Assembly: GCA_003524365.1 (NCBI GenBank)
Contig: DQHS01000071.1
Location: 39,344 to 47,640, forward strand
DNA: 8,297 bases
From: Cellvibrio sp.
GTDB taxonomy: Bacteria; Pseudomonadota; Gammaproteobacteria; Pseudomonadales; Cellvibrionaceae
Direction: 5' to 3'
Positions 5,251 through 8,297 of the stretch are shown here, in pieces. Position numbers and translations under genes: made by a program. Position 1 is the stretch's first letter, and every line of letters begins with the position of its first letter. The notes beneath the pieces are model-generated. The model worked only from the letters and a program-made list of their open reading frames with translations. It ran no database searches and was not told where the DNA came from.

Positions 5251-7698
5251 TCAGGGTTGTGTAAACGAATTCAGGATTTTTTCCAACGAAGAGGCTGCTG
5301 CAATCACCAATTCCTGATCCAACATTCGTGCTTGCTGAATCAATTCCATTACTTTTTTACGCTCACTTTGCATAAGAAAAGTAGTTTTTACGCGCTTATC
5401 CAGCAGCGCTAAACCCGTGCGCGCAACCAGATCTGATTTATTCGCCAGTGATAACCATTCCGGATGCAGCTCCAACAGAGGCTGCAACCTATTTCGATTA
5501 TCTGCCCAACGCTCAAACTGGCCACGTAATGCGCGATATTCAGCATTATCACGCGGGTTTTCTAACCACCGATCCAACACGATATTTAATTGGTGTATGC
5601 CAACGTTTTCCGCCGGTAATGCATCAACCAATCGATTCAGCGGATCAGACTTGGAATAGGTTTCGTAAGTCGATTTTTCATGTTGACGATGGTAGTAATG
5701 CGCTGGTTCCAGCATTTGAGCAAATGTTTTCACCGGTGTTATTTCATTTTCACCCGCTAACTTTTGCAATGCAGTAAGTTGCTGCTGACGATGCAATAAT
5801 CCTGTGGATTTTTCTGCCCAACGCTCAACCAAATTCAAGCGCGCATACATACTATTTTCATCTTGCAAATCCCGCGCCGACCAGAGTCTTTCTGCAACAA
5901 CAAATGCACGCGGCCACAAACGTAGGTCAATGCTGTGTTCATCCACTATTTCAGCCCAAAGTGCAGCTTCACCACCCAGAATTAAAGACTCTTGTTGTGC
6001 ACTCAAATGTGCCACTGGTTCGGTTTTGGGTAACTGTTTTTGGGCATTATTTACCGCCGATTTTTGACTGCCCTGTAAAGAAAAGTTATTAGCGATTTTT
6101 TCACCGCTAATGGTATAGGGCGTGTTGCCCACAATGGCGTTGCCGTGAATTTTGTCCGAGTCAAAATTCACGTGGAATTCAACTGGCCCCATCCAGGTAT
6201 CCAATGAAAATACCGCGTGGTTTTTTGTGTGGTGAGTAAGCAAAACCTCGCGCCGCGACTTGCCGGTAAAATCAATAAATGCGTGCGCAATTTTTTTATC
6301 ATCGCCAATAAACGTAAATGTACCCGTCACCGGCTTACCGCGTTTACGCGGCATTGCAAAACGCCAACTAGCAATTGTTTCGTTAGACGAAGCGGTTTCG
6401 GCCGCATCAAGAGTTTCGATCATTACCGGTTGGGGTGGAATAGGATCATTGCGATAGTGATAGGCCGACGTTTGTGGCTGATCCAAATAATATCCGGTAG
6501 ACAAAATGGCTTGAAAACCATGACTCACCGCGTCGCTCACACCATCCGGGCCACGCCAGGAATGGATAACGATATCCTTGGGTAGATCTTTATGTTGTAT
6601 TTCGTCCCAACCAATCATCTTGCGCTTATGCTTTTGCAAAATTTTCTGCACGCGCTGATTAAAGTGAGCGTGCAACGCGTGATGGTCTTTTAAACCCTGT
6701 TGCAGCATAAAGACTTGTATTTCCGGATTGGTATTCCAATGCTCCGGATCAACTTCGTCACCACCAATATGTAAATATTCAAATGGAAACAACTCAGCCA
6801 CTTCAGCAATAATCGCGTCGGCGAATTTATACACATCTTCATTTGCGGGATTCAATGTAGGCTTGTGTACACCCCAGCGATATTCCATCACGTAAGGGCC
6901 GGGTGCTGACATCAATTCAGGATAAGCCACTGCAATAGCACTGGCATGGCCGGGCATATCAATTTCTGGCAGCACTTGAATGCCGCGTTCGCGCGCGTAG
7001 GCAACCACATCGCGAATTTGTCGACGCGTGTAATATTCACCATCGGATGCAAGCTTGTGGAGTTTTGGATATTTTTTTGACTCAAGACGCCAGCCTTGGT
7101 CGTCAGTTAAATGCCAATGAAAAATATTATATTTTGCCGCCGCCATGGCATCTATCTGGCGTTTGATGGTGGCGACTGAGAAAAAGTGTCGTGAGGTATC
7201 CAATAATAAACCGCGCCACTTAAACCGTGGATGGTCGCTAATACTCACTAGAGGTAATGTGATTTTTTGTTCCGTACCGATCAACTGCAATAGAGTTTCC
7301 AGGCCGCGCTGGGCCCCCACCAACTGCTTGGCGGTTAATTCGATTTTCGCTGCGGTGATATTGAGCTGATAAGATTCATTCCAGTCATCGATATGGTTTG
7401 ATATTGGCTGCGCATTATCGATACGAATAATCAATTGCGCTTTCGCCGACCCTGTTTTTTTCAGGTGTAAAGTCTTGCCAGTTTGCCGCTGAATTCGTTG
7501 GCCCAGTTCTTTTACTAGCCGATTTTTTGCGGCAGATGTTTTACCTTCTACTGCAAAACTGACTGTATCGCCTAATACAAACTGTCCCTGCTGACGCTCT
7601 ACCGTTTGTGGATAGGGCATCAATGGTAGCCGCTCCGTCTGGGCGCTAGCACAAACAGAAATTAACAGGCAGGCAATTAGCAGCAAGTGTTTATTCAT
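5251..7698 (-). CDS. Exported GH20 beta-N-acetylhexosaminidase with an inserted domain
   Basis: The 815-residue enzyme should remove terminal N-acetylhexosamine from chitooligosaccharides through the GH20 substrate-assisted mechanism. A signal peptide (1-19, ASA|Q) is followed by a GH20b-like N-terminal domain (about 23-155). The catalytic barrel begins near FKWRGLLLDTSRHF (159-172, with Arg170). It has HWHLTDDQGWR (194-204), MPGHA (248-252), the catalytic pair in HIGGDE (D314, E315), SWRG (380-383), GYYLD (402-406) and GGEAALWAE (575-583, with W581 and E583). About 150 residues (420-570) are inserted between the last two barrel motifs, and a helical C-terminal region (about 600-815) contains PLNRLVDA. 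Length exceeds the simplest GH20 enzymes because of these parts. It starts 16 bases after the RidA-family stop and has no clear Shine-Dalgarno sequence, so translation may be coupled to that gene. Periplasmic or outer-membrane location is inferred. Confidence 0.95.
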   Translation of the reverse strand: MNKHLLLIACLLISVCASAQTERLPLMPYPQTVERQQGQFVLGDTVSFAVEGKTSAAKNRLVKELGQRIQRQTGKTLHLKKTGSAKAQLIIRIDNAQPISNHIDDWNESYQLNITAAKIELTAKQLVGAQRGLETLLQLIGTEQKITLPLVSISDHPRFKWRGLLLDTSRHFFSVATIKRQIDAMAAAKYNIFHWHLTDDQGWRLESKKYPKLHKLASDGEYYTRRQIRDVVAYARERGIQVLPEIDMPGHASAIAVAYPELMSAPGPYVMEYRWGVHKPTLNPANEDVYKFADAIIAEVAELFPFEYLHIGGDEVDPEHWNTNPEIQVFMLQQGLKDHHALHAHFNQRVQKILQKHKRKMIGWDEIQHKDLPKDIVIHSWRGPDGVSDAVSHGFQAILSTGYYLDQPQTSAYHYRNDPIPPQPVMIETLDAAETASSNETIASWRFAMPRKRGKPVTGTFTFIGDDKKIAHAFIDFTGKSRREVLLTHHTKNHAVFSLDTWMGPVEFHVNFDSDKIHGNAIVGNTPYTISGEKIANNFSLQGSQKSAVNNAQKQLPKTEPVAHLSAQQESLILGGEAALWAEIVDEHSIDLRLWPRAFVVAERLWSARDLQDENSMYARLNLVERWAEKSTGLLHRQQQLTALQKLAGENEITPVKTFAQMLEPAHYYHRQHEKSTYETYSKSDPLNRLVDALPAENVGIHQLNIVLDRWLENPRDNAEYRALRGQFERWADNRNRLQPLLELHPEWLSLANKSDLVARTGLALLDKRVKTTFLMQSERKKVMELIQQARMLDQELVIAAASSLEKILNSFTQP

Positions 7699-7714
7699 AA
7701 CAATTTTTTAACGT

Positions 7715-8104
7715 TTAAGGTTTTTTGTAAGCAACACAATCCACTTCTACTTTGCAATCCACCACCATGCTGGAAACAACACAAGCACGTGCGGGCGGAT
7801 TAGCGCCAAAATATTCCATAAAAACACGATTGAAAGACATAAAATCGCGCGGATCATCGAGCCATACACCACAGCGCACAACATCTTCGGGGCCATAACC
7901 AGCTTCGGCTAAAATCGCGAGCAGGTTTTTAATGGTTTGATGGGATTGCGCAACAATTCCACCGTCAATAATTTCGCCGTTGACCATAGGAACCTGGCCA
8001 GATACAAATAACCAACCATCCGCACCTGCTGCACGCGCAAAGGGCAAATGCTGCCCTCCCGTACCTTTTCCACCTTCGACGCCGTAACGTTTTATTTCTG
8101 ACAT
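7715..8104 (-). CDS. RidA (YjgF/YER057c/UK114) family protein
   Basis: The 129-residue product covers the whole length of the family, small trimeric proteins. The best-studied member, RidA, hydrolyses reactive enamine/imine intermediates, such as those from PLP-enzyme reactions, to keto acids and ammonia. Visible family features are LFVSGQVP (32-39), PPARACV (103-109) with the conserved Arg106, and KVEVDCVAY (118-126) with Glu120. These equal the Arg and Glu that shape the active pocket of canonical RidA, so catalytic competence is plausible. There is no signal peptide, so it is cytoplasmic. A GAGA lies 11 bases upstream of the ATG at 8104. The stop codon is 16 bases from the GH20 start, which implies co-transcription. 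The sequence does not show a substrate; the family includes non-deaminating members, and a role in amino-sugar metabolism is a guess from context. Confidence 0.93.
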   Translation of the reverse strand: MSEIKRYGVEGGKGTGGQHLPFARAAGADGWLFVSGQVPMVNGEIIDGGIVAQSHQTIKNLLAILAEAGYGPEDVVRCGVWLDDPRDFMSFNRVFMEYFGANPPARACVVSSMVVDCKVEVDCVAYKKP

Positions 8105-8146
8105 TTTATAAGTCTCTTTTGTCTATGTTGATGTACTGACCAACTT

Positions 8147-8254
8147 GCAAGCGAGTTTCGGTGTTTCTTCTGTGACCGTCTGCGACATGGATGTCGCAGT
8201 CGAGCCTACAGGGACGTATTTACGGCGTGTCACAGAGGGAATACCGAAGCTTGC
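8147..8254. repeat. Long branched inverted repeat, REP/BIME-like
   Basis: The outer arms pair over about 26-30 bases. GCAAGC (8147-8152) pairs with GCTTGC (8249-8254), and TTCGGT (8157-8162) with ACCGAA (8243-8248). TCTGTGAC (8169-8176) pairs with GTCACAGA (8229-8236), with only G-U-type mismatches in between and a 4-base bulge. Inside, CTGCGACAT (8180-8188) and ATGTCGCAG (8191-8199) form a perfect 9-bp hairpin, and CGTA/TACG (8215-8224) a smaller one, giving a branched fold. This looks like the dispersed intergenic repeats of gammaproteobacteria. No T-run follows on either side, so simple intrinsic termination is unlikely. It lies 42 bases upstream of the RidA-family start. Confidence 0.75.
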
Positions 8255-8267
8255 GTCACGCGATGCA

Positions 8268-8297
8268 TTAGTAAAACCCAATTCTTAAATCACGCTG
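8268..8297 (-). CDS. Possible C-terminal end of an upstream gene (partial)
   Basis: On the minus strand one frame is open from the right edge to a TAA at 8270-8268 and reads QRDLRIGFY. The other two frames hit stops within 12 bases. It ends 14 bases before the branched inverted repeat, a usual place for such elements. Nine residues are too few to identify a product, and this may be non-coding. Confidence 0.2.
   Translation of the reverse strand, partial: QRDLRIGFY

Noticed and set aside
7669..7698. Possible lipobox LIAC at residues 7-10 of the GH20 protein
   Set aside because: Cleavage at residue 10 would leave a hydrophobic core of only about five residues, too short for a lipoprotein signal. 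ASA|Q at 17-20 is a good type I site.
8108..8152. Possible promoter for the RidA-family gene (TTGCAA with CATAGA, 17-base spacing)
   Set aside because: The -10 matches only 3 of 6 positions and the -35 lies within the inverted repeat, too weak to list as a feature.

Overview
The window looks like a chitin / N-acetylglucosamine-oligosaccharide utilisation locus from a polysaccharide-degrading gammaproteobacterium, most likely Cellvibrio or a close relative (Cellvibrionaceae). This rests on the gene content (TonB-dependent receptor, GH18 chitinase with a poly-serine linker, GH20 beta-N-acetylhexosaminidase), the moderate base composition and the style of the intergenic repeats. The genus is an inference, because there is no rRNA or marker gene here.

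Every convincing gene lies on the minus strand. Transcription therefore runs from the right edge to the left: (possible tail of an unseen gene) - RidA-family protein - GH20 hexosaminidase - membrane-embedded AraC-type regulator - GH18 chitinase - TonB-dependent receptor, which runs off the left edge. The RidA-family and GH20 genes are 16 bp apart and probably form an operon. The other gaps are 281 bp (GH20 to regulator), about 136 bp (regulator to chitinase) and 424 bp (chitinase to receptor). They are rich in dyads, so separate promoters are likely.

A coherent model, partly inferred, is as follows. The GH18 enzyme is exported, and its GlyGly-CTERM-like tail suggests rhombosortase processing and a surface location; there it cuts chitin. 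The TonB-dependent receptor brings chitooligosaccharides across the outer membrane. The GH20 enzyme, with a type I signal peptide, releases GlcNAc from their non-reducing ends. The regulator has seven predicted membrane spans and a cytoplasmic AraC DNA-binding domain, so it could sense a periplasmic or membrane signal and control these genes directly.

The most interesting non-coding signal is an identical 11-bp word, CTACCAAAAGT, upstream of both the chitinase (3778-3788) and the receptor (2170-2180). Its core CCAAAAG appears twice, inverted, in a perfect 20-bp palindrome upstream of the regulator gene (5156-5175). This is a candidate binding site for the regulator. Other signals are a 12-bp LacI-type palindrome (5199-5210), an 8-bp-arm dyad just upstream of the chitinase (3693-3714), tandem small hairpins before the receptor (2037-2078), and a long REP-like branched inverted repeat at the right end (8147-8254). 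I saw no tRNA, rRNA, CRISPR array, insertion sequence or phage gene.
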